Positions 26,381 through 35,767 of a stretch of DNA of 64,000 nucleotides are shown here, piece after piece. A program made the position numbers and the translations under genes. Numbering within the stretch: the stretch's first letter is position 1; every line of letters begins with the position of its first letter. The DNA is from Ostreococcus mediterraneus (taxonomy: Eukaryota > Chlorophyta > Mamiellophyceae > Mamiellales > Bathycoccaceae), in NCBI GenBank assembly GCA_012295225.1, contig WMKK01000011.1:397672-461671 (forward strand). The letters run 5' to 3'. The notes below the pieces were generated by a model. That model was given only the letters and a program-made list of their open reading frames with translations, searched no databases and was not told the DNA's origin.

Positions 26381-28885
26381 CTACGTCTTGGCTTCGTCAT
26401 CCTTGTCAAGTGCCACGAGTGTGGCGTCAAGAAGGCGCTCAAGCACTTGTGACAATCGCAGGATGCGACCGCCTCGCTCGGCGTCATCGCGTACGTCTCG
26501 CGGAAGTGTTTCGACCGTATCCGCGATCTTCGTCGCGAGCGTACTAATTTTGGATCCGATTATCGTGCGTATCGCCGCGCGCTCGCGTTCGTATGATGCA
26601 CACTTGGCTTCGAGTTGCTCGCATCGCACACTCGAGTCGTTTCGCCGCTCGGCGGCGACCATTTCGAGACGCAATCGAGCGTTTTCCGCCTCAACATCCT
26701 GCAACACGTCTCTTTGTTCATGATTGGTAGATTCGAGTGCACGCACCTTTGTCCTAAGAGCGTCGAGTTCCAATTCGAACTCGGCAGCCCTGCCGTCAGA
26801 GACAGAAGATCGCCGACTATCATCCGCCTCATCGCCCCAACCGCCGAGCGCGGATTTCAACTTTCCACTCAAGTCGCGCGAGCTCAACGTTTCCTGCACC
26901 GCCGCGCGCTTGAGCGCCAGTAACTCTGCGATTTTCGTATCCAGCGCATCTTCAAGCGCACTCCTTTGCTCATCGCTCGCGGTGATTTCAAGCTGAAGTT
27001 CAGCGATGCGCTCGTCGCGTTCGCGAAGTCGTGCAGTGAGTCCGAGCATAATGTCGCGCTGCTTCAATAGTACCGCCTTGTAACGCTCAACTTGACGTGT
27101 GCTATCTGCGGCCTCGTGGCGCTCAGCCTCGATGTTCTTCAACTTTTCTTCGTACTCTGCACGAACGCGAGCGATGGATGATGGATCGTCGCTGCCTAAC
27201 AATTGACTTTGCATCGCTGCGATACGCGCTTCGAGATCTTTCTTGGCTTGCTTTTCAATGAGAAACTCTCTCGAACGACGTTCGAGCTCGGTGAGTGCCT
27301 GCAGCTTGTCTGCTTCGGCTTTTCTTCGTTGCTCGTCGACCTCAAGCAATCGTCGCTTATCTACTAAATTTTTCGTGCGCTCGCCGAGCTCCGTGCGCAG
27401 CTGCCTGAGCTCACGCTCATACTTGCGCAACAAGGATTTTTGATCCAAATCCTCATTCAACCTTGCAGAGTTTTTAATCTCTTTCGCTCGACTGGCAAAC
27501 TTCAATGTAGACACGGACTCGGTAAACGCCTCAAGCGCAGGAGAAACGTTGGCAATAACAGTTGTGATGCAGTTACCCCCCAGCGAGTCCTCCAAAATAC
27601 GCGTCAATTTAGAGTCGCGATATGGAATATGCGGTCGGGTTTTAGTATCAGTCAACGCGCTGATGACGTTCCCCAAAGCGCTCAAGCTTTGGTTGATTTT
27701 CTTACTTTCGTCCAGACGCTTGCCCGTGGCACCAGTCAAGGACACGCGCTCTGAGCCAGCCAAGTCAACCAAATTTAATTTACCGACGGTGATGCTCTGT
27801 CGCTCGGCTCGAGGCGACGACGTCGTCGCATCGCCGCCCTCTACAGGGTCATCATCTTCGATTATACTGTGTTCAATAATAATAGTGAATACCGCATGCG
27901 AACGCGATGAAATCTCGTTCATCTTAGTCGAGCCTGTAGCTCGAAGTTGCGCTCCGCGTTCGAGCAAGCCATAGATTTCAGTTGGCGTGCGTACGACCCA
28001 TTCGCTTTGACCTTCAACAAACACGCCACGCTTTTTGTCCTCGCGAATCTGTAAATTTGTACGTTCTGGCTTTAATAAATCGCTCACAGTCTCGTTATAT
28101 ATCTGCAAGTAACTCACACGCACGAGATACTTGGACCGTGCGTGCGAGTCGGCGGCGATGAAATTGAAAATGTCCTCAATGGCGCGAGGAATAATCCCTC
28201 GTTGACTCCCATCCGTCACCGGCGCGTTTCCTGGAAGCCCGAACCGTTGTTGCCCGTACGCCAACATCGTCCCTCGATCCCCTTCCATGGTGTACGTTTT
28301 CCCCGTGCCCGTCTGCCCGTACGCCAACACCGTCGCGTTGTATCCATCGAGCGCATTCAACACCGCCGGTTTCGCGCTCTTCGCATACACCTCCTCCTGC
28401 GTCGCCGTCTCATCATACACCTCATCAAACCCAAACTCTTGCGTCTTAAATTTTGAATATTCTAATTCCTCATCCGACGCATCACGCTCGAATGCACGAG
28501 CGCCGACGTGTCCCAACACGCGTTCAATGTTTTCGCTCGCCACGACGGCGCCGCCGTCGCGCGCGCGCACCATCGCCTTCTGATACGCCACATCCCCATT
28601 CAACTCCCGCCGCAGCGGTGGACGAATACGAATCATCACCTTGACGTTCTCACGCGTCGTTCTCTCCCCCACCGTCGTCGTCGTCGACGGCGTCAACGTC
28701 CCCCGCGCGTCCAACAGACACCCAGCATCCACATCATCACCATCATCACTCGCACCCTGCGCCTCATCCGTCTCGCGCACGGGCGCGTTCACGCGACTCG
28801 CGCGCGCGAACGCATCGTCCTCGCCGTTCGCCGCGCTGCGCGCGCCGACGCCGCCGCCGCCGTCGCGCGCGAATCCAAACACCAT
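26381..28885 (-). CDS. Kinesin with N-terminal motor and coiled-coil tail
   Basis: 834 aa from the ATG at 28885 (an earlier in-frame ATG is at 28936). The motor begins NVKVMIRIRPPLRREL and has the P-loop GQTGTGKTYTMEGD, switch I NEISSRSHAVF, switch II LVDLAGSERV, and the neck-proximal STLKFASRAKEIKN. About 370 residues of near-continuous coiled coil follow, with a linker break rich in Asp/Ser near DEADDSRRSS. The motor is N-terminal, so plus-end-directed movement is expected. A region of about 45 acidic/polar residues precedes the motor. The layout resembles plant ARK/kinesin-1-like groups, but I see no armadillo repeats, so the class stays open. Confidence 0.9.
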   Translation of the reverse strand: MVFGFARDGGGGVGARSAANGEDDAFARASRVNAPVRETDEAQGASDDGDDVDAGCLLDARGTLTPSTTTTVGERTTRENVKVMIRIRPPLRRELNGDVAYQKAMVRARDGGAVVASENIERVLGHVGARAFERDASDEELEYSKFKTQEFGFDEVYDETATQEEVYAKSAKPAVLNALDGYNATVLAYGQTGTGKTYTMEGDRGTMLAYGQQRFGLPGNAPVTDGSQRGIIPRAIEDIFNFIAADSHARSKYLVRVSYLQIYNETVSDLLKPERTNLQIREDKKRGVFVEGQSEWVVRTPTEIYGLLERGAQLRATGSTKMNEISSRSHAVFTIIIEHSIIEDDDPVEGGDATTSSPRAERQSITVGKLNLVDLAGSERVSLTGATGKRLDESKKINQSLSALGNVISALTDTKTRPHIPYRDSKLTRILEDSLGGNCITTVIANVSPALEAFTESVSTLKFASRAKEIKNSARLNEDLDQKSLLRKYERELRQLRTELGERTKNLVDKRRLLEVDEQRRKAEADKLQALTELERRSREFLIEKQAKKDLEARIAAMQSQLLGSDDPSSIARVRAEYEEKLKNIEAERHEAADSTRQVERYKAVLLKQRDIMLGLTARLRERDERIAELQLEITASDEQRSALEDALDTKIAELLALKRAAVQETLSSRDLSGKLKSALGGWGDEADDSRRSSVSDGRAAEFELELDALRTKVRALESTNHEQRDVLQDVEAENARLRLEMVAAERRNDSSVRCEQLEAKCASYERERAAIRTIIGSKISTLATKIADTVETLPRDVRDDAERGGRILRLSQVLERLLDATLVALDKDDEAKT

Positions 28886-29008
28886 GGACGCGCGCGCGTC
28901 GCGCTGTGCCGTTGACCACCGCCGGGAGCTTATCATACTTAAGCCCTAGTTTTGTCTACTCAAATGTCCGAATATACATCGTGGATCGTGACTTTTATAT
29001 TGTAGTCC

Positions 29009-30847
29009 ATGAAAGATCTGTTTAAACATTTATCCCCGGGCACCATGTGCGGCGGCGATGATGATGCGGATGATAAAGCGCACGACCACTGTGACGCCAC
29101 ATTGACGCGCGCGCCGCCGCAGCAGCAGCACACGCAGGATCGACGCGCGATGAGTTCAGATATCACCGCTGACATGTCATCCATGTCCCTCGACGCCGCC
29201 CCGGGCGCGCACAAGTACTCGAGGTGTTTCAATCGCGTCCCCATCGCCAAGGTTTTAGCCCAGGGCGCCATCGGGACGACGGCGATCGTCGGTGGATGGG
29301 TGAAAACCGGCCGCGAGGCTGAAAAGGGAACGCTTTTATTTTTAGCCTTGAATGACGGATCGGGGCCGGAGAACTTGCAAGTGGTTGTGAGGAGCGAGGT
29401 GTATGATCTTGGGGATTTGCGCGCCACTGGGACGTCAGTCGTCGTCGAGGGCGCGCTCGTGGCGCCTCCGGAGAGCGCGAAGGGGCAGACGATTGAGATG
29501 CACGCCACGCGAGTGATAGCGTGTGGTAAGTGCGATGCGACGATGTATCCGATGCAAAAGAAGAAACAGACGTTGGAGTATTTGCGGGAAAAAATTCATT
29601 TGAGACCGCGGACGAACACCATCGCGAGCGTGGCGCGGGTGCGAAGCGCGTTGGCGTACGCGACGCATTCATTTTTCAATCAAAATGGATTTTTGTATGT
29701 GCATACGCCGTGCATTACGCAGAGTGATTGTGAAGGTGCGGGTGAGATGTTCCAAGTGACGACGCTGTTGAGCAGGGCGGATTCGAAGGAGGCGTTGGAG
29801 CCGACGGTGAGCGCCGATGCGTTGGGCGCCAAGCGCGCGGAGGTTTCTGAATGCGGCTCTGGAATTAAAGCCTTGAAGGAGGGTGGTGCCGAGCCCAAGG
29901 AAGTAAAGAGTGCGGTGAAGACTTTAGAGAAGCTCAAGCTTGAGTTGAGCGAGATGGAAACGGCGTCAAGAAAGATCGGTGGTCTTCAGCGAACCGAAGC
30001 GGGTGGAATCGACTATTCTGAGGATTTCTTTGGCGGCAAGACGTTCTTGACTGTGTCTGGACAATTGCAAGTTGAAACGTACGCATGCGCGTTATCCAAC
30101 GTGTACACGTTCGGACCGACTTTCCGTGCGGAAAACTCTAACACCACTCGTCACTTGGCTGAGTTCTGGATGATTGAACCTGAACTCGCATTTGCCGACT
30201 TGAAGGACGACATGCAATGCGCTGAAGACTACGTCAAGTTTTGCTGCAACTACTTGCTCGAAAACTGCATGGGTGACTTGGAATTTTTCGCCAAGATGTA
30301 TGATCCTACGTGTATTGACCGCGTTAAGGATATTGCATCGACGCCTTTCGGGCGGGTGTCCTACACGGAGGCTATCGAGCTTCTCGAAAAGGCAGTCGCC
30401 GACGGCAAAGAATTCGTCCACCCCGTGTCTTGGGGCATCGACTTGGCCACCGAGCACGAACGCTGGCTCGCAGAAGTGCATTTTCAGAAGCCAGTGTGCG
30501 TTTACAACTACCCGAAGGATATCAAGGCTTTCTACATGCGCTTGAACGAGGACAACAAGACCGTCGCCGCCATGGACGTTTTGGTTCCCAAGGTTGGCGA
30601 ACTCATCGGCGGTAGCCAGCGCGAGGAGCGCTTGGACGTCTTAGAACGCCGCATGACTGAATCTGGTCTCAACCCCGAAGATTATAGCTGGTACTTGGAT
30701 TTGCGTCGCTACGGGAGCGTTACGCACTCCGGTTTTGGTCTCGGCTTTGAACGATTGATTTTGTTGTGCACGGGTATGGAGAACATTCGCGATGTCATTC
30801 CGTTCCCGCGCTGGCCGAACAACTGCGCGGATGGCGGGAGCAAATAA
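29009..30847 (+). CDS. Asparaginyl-tRNA synthetase, cytosolic type
   Basis: 612 aa from the ATG at 29009; ATGs at 29045 and 29150 are possible starts, the last leaving just before the OB fold. The anticodon-binding OB domain (GGWVKTGREAEKG, FLALNDGSGPENLQVV) is followed by the class II core: motif 2 FRAENSNTTRHLAEFWMIEPE and motif 3 GFGLGFERLILLCTGMENIRDVIPFPR, with the AsnRS-type IKAFYMRLNED. Between SDCEGAGEMFQVTTL and FLTVSGQL there is an inserted ~75 residues whose core (IKALKEGGAEPKEVKSAV) looks like a WHEP helix hairpin, as known in plant cytosolic AsnRS. It charges tRNA(Asn) with asparagine for translation. Confidence 0.93.
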   Translation: MKDLFKHLSPGTMCGGDDDADDKAHDHCDATLTRAPPQQQHTQDRRAMSSDITADMSSMSLDAAPGAHKYSRCFNRVPIAKVLAQGAIGTTAIVGGWVKTGREAEKGTLLFLALNDGSGPENLQVVVRSEVYDLGDLRATGTSVVVEGALVAPPESAKGQTIEMHATRVIACGKCDATMYPMQKKKQTLEYLREKIHLRPRTNTIASVARVRSALAYATHSFFNQNGFLYVHTPCITQSDCEGAGEMFQVTTLLSRADSKEALEPTVSADALGAKRAEVSECGSGIKALKEGGAEPKEVKSAVKTLEKLKLELSEMETASRKIGGLQRTEAGGIDYSEDFFGGKTFLTVSGQLQVETYACALSNVYTFGPTFRAENSNTTRHLAEFWMIEPELAFADLKDDMQCAEDYVKFCCNYLLENCMGDLEFFAKMYDPTCIDRVKDIASTPFGRVSYTEAIELLEKAVADGKEFVHPVSWGIDLATEHERWLAEVHFQKPVCVYNYPKDIKAFYMRLNEDNKTVAAMDVLVPKVGELIGGSQREERLDVLERRMTESGLNPEDYSWYLDLRRYGSVTHSGFGLGFERLILLCTGMENIRDVIPFPRWPNNCADGGSK

Positions 30848-30899
30848 TGCTAGAAAGCTTCGCTTTTAATACAAACAAATAAGACGAACGACAAATATA

Positions 30900-31643
30900 C
30901 TAAATTGAACGCTGCAGAAACGCTGCAATGTTGCTCTTGAGCGGCGGAAATTGAAACACGACGACGCCTACGTCGGCGTCGTAGAATAACACGGGGAACG
31001 TTGCGATGCCTTCTAAGAACCCAACTTTGCCGATCGCGTTGATTGCCTTATCTACGACATTTGCCTCACCGCTGGCGTTCGGGTCATCCCGAGGCGATGA
31101 CTTGTCGTCACTACGTGCTCCAATCCAAAACGTGTCAAAGTCTATCCGACACGCGGGACGTTCCCGCCCATCCAACATATACGGCACCGTCGCCGACACC
31201 TTGCCGCTCGCCGAGAGCCAACCATCAGAAACGATACCACCGTGTCTCACGTCACTTCGAATCTTCCCACCGTCGATGACGTACTGCAAGGGTGCGAAAC
31301 GCACGCCGACGGGGCCAGCGAGATTCACAATGTGCGGCGCACAAAACACCTGCCATTCACCATCGCCGCGAACGGCGTTCTCAATGCCACCAGAAACCGA
31401 ACCATCTTCGATCAGTATATCGATACAAAGTTGGATATCATCGTCGACGTCGTACAAATTCACGCCCGGAGTAGACGCGTGGCGCACGAGCGAGTTGAGC
31501 GCGTCAGCCACCGTCAACGTTGACGAGGATGACGACGACGCGCGAGCTATCATTCGAACAGGTCCGCGACGGTACTGCTTTCGCGTGAACGCGTGCGTCG
31601 GCGTCGGCGTCGGCGTCGGTGTGGTGAGCGCGCGAGTGGACAT
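30900..31643 (-). CDS. Unknown plastid-type protein, possibly fibrillin/lipocalin-like
   Basis: 247 aa. The first ~40 residues (Thr/Pro/Arg/Ser-rich, RMIARASSSSS) are a plastid leader type. The body begins with a helical stretch (VADALNSLVRHAS) and continues as alternating beta-like segments: GEWQVFCAPHIV, VRFAPLQYVIDGGKIRSDV, DGWLSASGKVSATV, CRIDFDTFWIG, and at the end FPVLFYDADVGVVVFQF. The order of strands recalls plastid-lipid-associated (fibrillin/PAP) proteins, which help lipid bodies in plastids, but the signature is not strong enough to be sure. It is tail to tail with AsnRS, with 52 bp between. Confidence 0.5.
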   Translation of the reverse strand: MSTRALTTPTPTPTPTHAFTRKQYRRGPVRMIARASSSSSSTLTVADALNSLVRHASTPGVNLYDVDDDIQLCIDILIEDGSVSGGIENAVRGDGEWQVFCAPHIVNLAGPVGVRFAPLQYVIDGGKIRSDVRHGGIVSDGWLSASGKVSATVPYMLDGRERPACRIDFDTFWIGARSDDKSSPRDDPNASGEANVVDKAINAIGKVGFLEGIATFPVLFYDADVGVVVFQFPPLKSNIAAFLQRSI

Positions 31644-31698
31644 GGCGAGTTATGAGGTCAGTGACTGTTTCCGTTGTGCTAACAAATGTTTCTACTAT

Positions 31699-34600
31699 TC
31701 AGTTTAATTTCAGTTCCGTGAGTTCTTCGGCGACGATTTCCGCGGGTTGGTTACCATACGCATGGTGCGTGTTTGGCAGTGATCCGGGATGTGTCATCGA
31801 AGGCGGCGCTAAAAGCGACGAAGGATCGATGTCTGGCGGCGTCGGAAGCGCGCCCCCTTGCGCCGGCGATGTCGTCAGAGCCGGCGAGTGTTCCGCAGCC
31901 TGTTGCGTATTGCTGTAGCCGTAGAACTCGTGCGATTGCGATTGCGAAGAATAACTTTCCGTTGACGCGTCGCGTGAGTGCTGGGCTACGGGCGCTGGCA
32001 TGAAAAACTGCCCTGGCGCTTTCGGCGCAGTCCCAGCGGATGGAGCCATGGGCACAAATCCTTGTGCCGGCGCAACGTTCGCTGGTGATTGCTGCGTACG
32101 GGGCGTGGTGTTGAACGTATCAACGTAACGCGAGTGAATACCACTCTGACGTAACTGTGAAGCGTTGTGCGTCACTGCCATCACCGGCGGTGGACCAGGT
32201 GGAGGAACGCCCATACTCGACGTCGGCGATTCTGACCGTACTGGCGGCGCCCCTGGCGGCGGTGCTTCTTGTTTCGGCTCCTTTCCCCGCTCGCACCACA
32301 TCTTCAATGTTTCGTTGTAATAGAATACATTTTCATCCGCAGGTGGCGGTCTCGGGGTTTCCGCGGCCGGTGTCGATGTACCGCCGCCGCCACTGAATAG
32401 AGACGACACGGACCGTAACAATCCGCTTCCGCTGGATGACTTATGCATTCCTTGCGGCGACTGCGACTGTGGCTGTTGCTGCATCGACGGCGGCACTGGC
32501 TGCTGGTGTTGTTGCGGCTGCGGAGCAGATACTGGCGAGGACCGGTGCGCCTGGTACGATGCGTGCGGCGTAGCCTGAGCCACGTACGGCGCGGGATGCA
32601 TCGGCTGCGGTTGATGTTGAACGTGCGCGCCTCCATGAGGTGCTTGCGCGTCGCTTTCATCGCCAAATAGCGTCGATACGCTGCGGTCGAGTAAACCCTT
32701 GAACCCACTTACCAATGTTTTTGCTGCACCGACCGCTGCACCGGCGAGATTTCCACCTTTTCCTCGTAAACCGTCCTGTAAACGATGCTCCATCTGCGCC
32801 GCTAGCGTCCCCACGCGCACGACGTCAACCTCTGGATTCATCTTGTCTAACGAACGTAGACACTTCAATACGTTTTCTACGTACGACAGCGCCTCACGTA
32901 AATGACCTATTTCAGCGAGCGCACCGGCGTACAATAGCTTGTATGGTAATAATGATGCGATCTGTGCTTGGGAATTTGAGCCCACGAGCGCGCTCTCGAG
33001 AAGTTCTGTAAGCTTGATGGCGGTGGGTGTCGCGTACGTTCTCGGTTGCTTTCTATGGTCCGCATTCACGAGACACATGCGTGAGTTGTACGAGTACGCC
33101 AATGGCTTTTCTCGAGATAGCGCGTAAGCCACGTGCGCGGCCGAAATGTCGCTTTGCGCCATCCAAAGTTCGTCGCCGAGCGCCTTCAGGACGATTTCGC
33201 TTCCATTCGTGGGATTGGAGCACAGAATTGCTACGTGCTCGCGCCATCGCGGGAGGAGCTCGCGCACGCGCGAATGGCAGGGCATCTGCGTGCCGTCTCT
33301 ATTCGATATGAGCTCTTGCGGGAAGCCAGCCATGAGCACCTCCAAAGTGTGCAACGGCGACCCTGCGCGACACACGCTCATGGACATTTGCGCAATCGTT
33401 TCTTGGTAATGTTTGCCACCCAAGTGTCCCGCGAGTAATATTGCATGCGGCCAAAGCTTGGCTTGGATCGCAAGATTCAACGCGGCACCACGCTGACCGG
33501 ATATGAGCAGATTCTCCACTTGCACGATGGCGCGCGCGTCGCTGCTTTCCGCAGGATTCAGCGGCGACACGCCTGCGCTCGCCGCCGCCCATCCGTCGCC
33601 AGATGTGCCCGCGACATCACCGGCAATAATCGCGGAAATCTCCGCCAGTGCGCTCTTTCTATTTTCCCCTAATATATCCCCTTCTAAAGTCAACACACCC
33701 TTGTGACGCAACATCGCCGACAACACGCGCCACAATAATACTTCGCTATCGCGACGAGCGTCACCATTCGAATTCAAGAGCGCGTCGATCATCTTGATGA
33801 CGTTATCCGCTCTCTGACCAGCTAAAGGTCCACGTATTTGTTCTAACGATCGCACGTAACTCACCCCAAGTGCGTTCCCATCGGCTAACAACGCACGCAC
33901 TGAATGTACGCGCAAACTACACGGCGGGATGCTAGTGCCGTGACTTGTTCGTCCACCCGCATACCCAGGACCGGACAAAATGAGAGAACCACCAAAACCA
34001 AAGCTCATCGCAACGTGTGCGGGTCTTCCATCTGGCGAGCGATTACTATCGTCGTATTTGACCGCTCGTGATGAAGGAGTTTCCCCATAGGCTGCGTACT
34101 CGAGGTTTTGCGTCTCGCCCGTTTGATAGGACGCGTACGTGCTGACATTCGGCGTCGGTGGAGCGGCGTACGTGCTCGGTGCAGGCGCATGCGGCTCATA
34201 AGCTGCATAACCAGTATTTTGCATCATTGCTGGCTGTTGTTCGTAATGTCCCACGGCTGGCGCACATGCCGCCGCAGGTGATGGCTGCACCGGCGATGGG
34301 ACCATGAATGTCGGGCGCATGGGTGGAGGCGTAGTCGAAGGGGAGTACATTTCCGTCACCGAATTCGACGACGAGACACGCGGGAAATTTTCCGTGGAAC
34401 CTGAATACGCCGAAATTATCGGAGGTGCGGACACCTCAACCACGGGCTCGTAACTCACTTGCGGTGGCGGAGGAACGGCGACGTGGGCAATGGATGAAGT
34501 CTCATTGACATCCGGCGCAGCGTGCTCTTGCTGCTCGTGGTAATAATGCCCATGGAGTGGCGGTTCTATCTCTGGCGGCTGTACGACGTGCGAAGCATCA

Positions 34601-35715
34601 TATTCATGATACTGCTGTTCATTAGAGTACGACACATCGTTGTCTTGCACATACGTCGGCTCTGAAGTTTCTTGCACATTTGCCGTCTGCTCGAAAGTCG
34701 CCTCGTACGCGCTCGTGAACTCCGCGTGCGAAAACTCAGCGGGTGCGTACTGTTCTTCGTAAAATGCCTCTTGTGGTGGTGGCGGTGGCGATGGTGCCGA
34801 CACTGGCGCGGCAGCGTCCTCTAGGACGTGTGACACTGCGGGCGGTTCTTCAGCGAAAGGCGCGCTCTCGTACTCAGTCGCGGTGTTCGCAAACGTCGGC
34901 GTCGGCGACGGTGGTGGTGGCAGCGCCGATGCGAGAGTCACAGGCGACGGCACGTGCATCAACCCAGCATCCATGGGCGATCCAAAAGGCATCGAAGCCA
35001 CAGTACCAAAAGCACCTGGCTCCGTCACATCGTCCGCGCCCGCGCCCAAGTCGTTAAAGAAGTCTGTCCCATCATCCTTCATCATCGGCGACGCAAACGG
35101 CGCGGACGCGGCGTACTGCACACTCGCCACTGGTACTGGCGACTGCTCCACGATGCGCACTACGTCCGGAGTCACTGGAAACGCACTCGCTTGCTTCTCA
35201 ACCGGCGCCGCCGACGCGCTAGAGGATATCCAGTCGTCCCCGTCGTCCGCTCCGCCAAACAGCGCACCTAAATCCTTCTCTGCGTACTCCACGTACGATG
35301 ACGACGCTGACGCTATCGGTGGTGGTGATGGCGCCCCGTACACACCCCCGGGCGGCGATGGCTCAAACGCAGACGTGGTGCGTTCAAAGACAACCGCTCG
35401 TCCCGTCGGCGACGCCGAAGCGCTCGGCGTTGAATCGCCAAACAACCCAGCCGCAGGGCGCGCGCCGCTCGATGGTGCCTGCGCATACATCGCAGACGTA
35501 TGCGCCGCGGGCGCACGCGCGCTCATGGGCGACACCGACGATGACGACGACGAGTGCGCGCCTCGCACCCATTCGTCCTCGCCATCAAAGTCTTCCTCAG
35601 CGCCACCTCTCGAGAACGACCGATCGACATCCGACGTCGATGCCGGCGCGACGTCGTCGAGCCACGCATCGTCATCGTCGTCGTCGTCCACCGTCCCGAA
35701 CGGGCTCGACGACAT
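31699..35715 (-). CDS. SEC16: Sec16-like COPII assembly protein
   Basis: 1338 aa. The N-terminal ~560 residues are disordered, rich in Pro, Ser, Ala, Tyr and Glu, and start with MSSSPFGTVDDDDDDD. The central conserved domain of Sec16 follows: a beta-like start (AMSFGFGGSLILSGPG), then a helical solenoid with the family pattern VENLLISGQRGAALNLAIQA, WPHAILLAGHLGG, WREHVAILCSN, and ALGDELW. The C-terminal part is again Pro/Gln-rich with short conserved tyrosine/proline motifs. Sec16 marks ER exit sites and recruits the COPII coat that carries proteins to the Golgi. The start codon at 35715 lies close to, and may overlap, that of the U2AF-like gene on the other strand. Confidence 0.85.
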   Translation of the reverse strand: MSSSPFGTVDDDDDDDAWLDDVAPASTSDVDRSFSRGGAEEDFDGEDEWVRGAHSSSSSSVSPMSARAPAAHTSAMYAQAPSSGARPAAGLFGDSTPSASASPTGRAVVFERTTSAFEPSPPGGVYGAPSPPPIASASSSYVEYAEKDLGALFGGADDGDDWISSSASAAPVEKQASAFPVTPDVVRIVEQSPVPVASVQYAASAPFASPMMKDDGTDFFNDLGAGADDVTEPGAFGTVASMPFGSPMDAGLMHVPSPVTLASALPPPPSPTPTFANTATEYESAPFAEEPPAVSHVLEDAAAPVSAPSPPPPPQEAFYEEQYAPAEFSHAEFTSAYEATFEQTANVQETSEPTYVQDNDVSYSNEQQYHEYDASHVVQPPEIEPPLHGHYYHEQQEHAAPDVNETSSIAHVAVPPPPQVSYEPVVEVSAPPIISAYSGSTENFPRVSSSNSVTEMYSPSTTPPPMRPTFMVPSPVQPSPAAACAPAVGHYEQQPAMMQNTGYAAYEPHAPAPSTYAAPPTPNVSTYASYQTGETQNLEYAAYGETPSSRAVKYDDSNRSPDGRPAHVAMSFGFGGSLILSGPGYAGGRTSHGTSIPPCSLRVHSVRALLADGNALGVSYVRSLEQIRGPLAGQRADNVIKMIDALLNSNGDARRDSEVLLWRVLSAMLRHKGVLTLEGDILGENRKSALAEISAIIAGDVAGTSGDGWAAASAGVSPLNPAESSDARAIVQVENLLISGQRGAALNLAIQAKLWPHAILLAGHLGGKHYQETIAQMSMSVCRAGSPLHTLEVLMAGFPQELISNRDGTQMPCHSRVRELLPRWREHVAILCSNPTNGSEIVLKALGDELWMAQSDISAAHVAYALSREKPLAYSYNSRMCLVNADHRKQPRTYATPTAIKLTELLESALVGSNSQAQIASLLPYKLLYAGALAEIGHLREALSYVENVLKCLRSLDKMNPEVDVVRVGTLAAQMEHRLQDGLRGKGGNLAGAAVGAAKTLVSGFKGLLDRSVSTLFGDESDAQAPHGGAHVQHQPQPMHPAPYVAQATPHASYQAHRSSPVSAPQPQQHQQPVPPSMQQQPQSQSPQGMHKSSSGSGLLRSVSSLFSGGGGTSTPAAETPRPPPADENVFYYNETLKMWCERGKEPKQEAPPPGAPPVRSESPTSSMGVPPPGPPPVMAVTHNASQLRQSGIHSRYVDTFNTTPRTQQSPANVAPAQGFVPMAPSAGTAPKAPGQFFMPAPVAQHSRDASTESYSSQSQSHEFYGYSNTQQAAEHSPALTTSPAQGGALPTPPDIDPSSLLAPPSMTHPGSLPNTHHAYGNQPAEIVAEELTELKLN

Positions 35716-35767
35716 GGCGTGTCGACGCGCGCGACGCTCGGAAACGCGTCAGTCTCTGCCGCTCGAG

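Noticed and set aside
34883-35713. Upstream open frame leading into the U2AF-like gene
   Set aside because: It is antisense to the Sec16 coding region. The RD-rich coding sequence starts only at 35714 or 35768.
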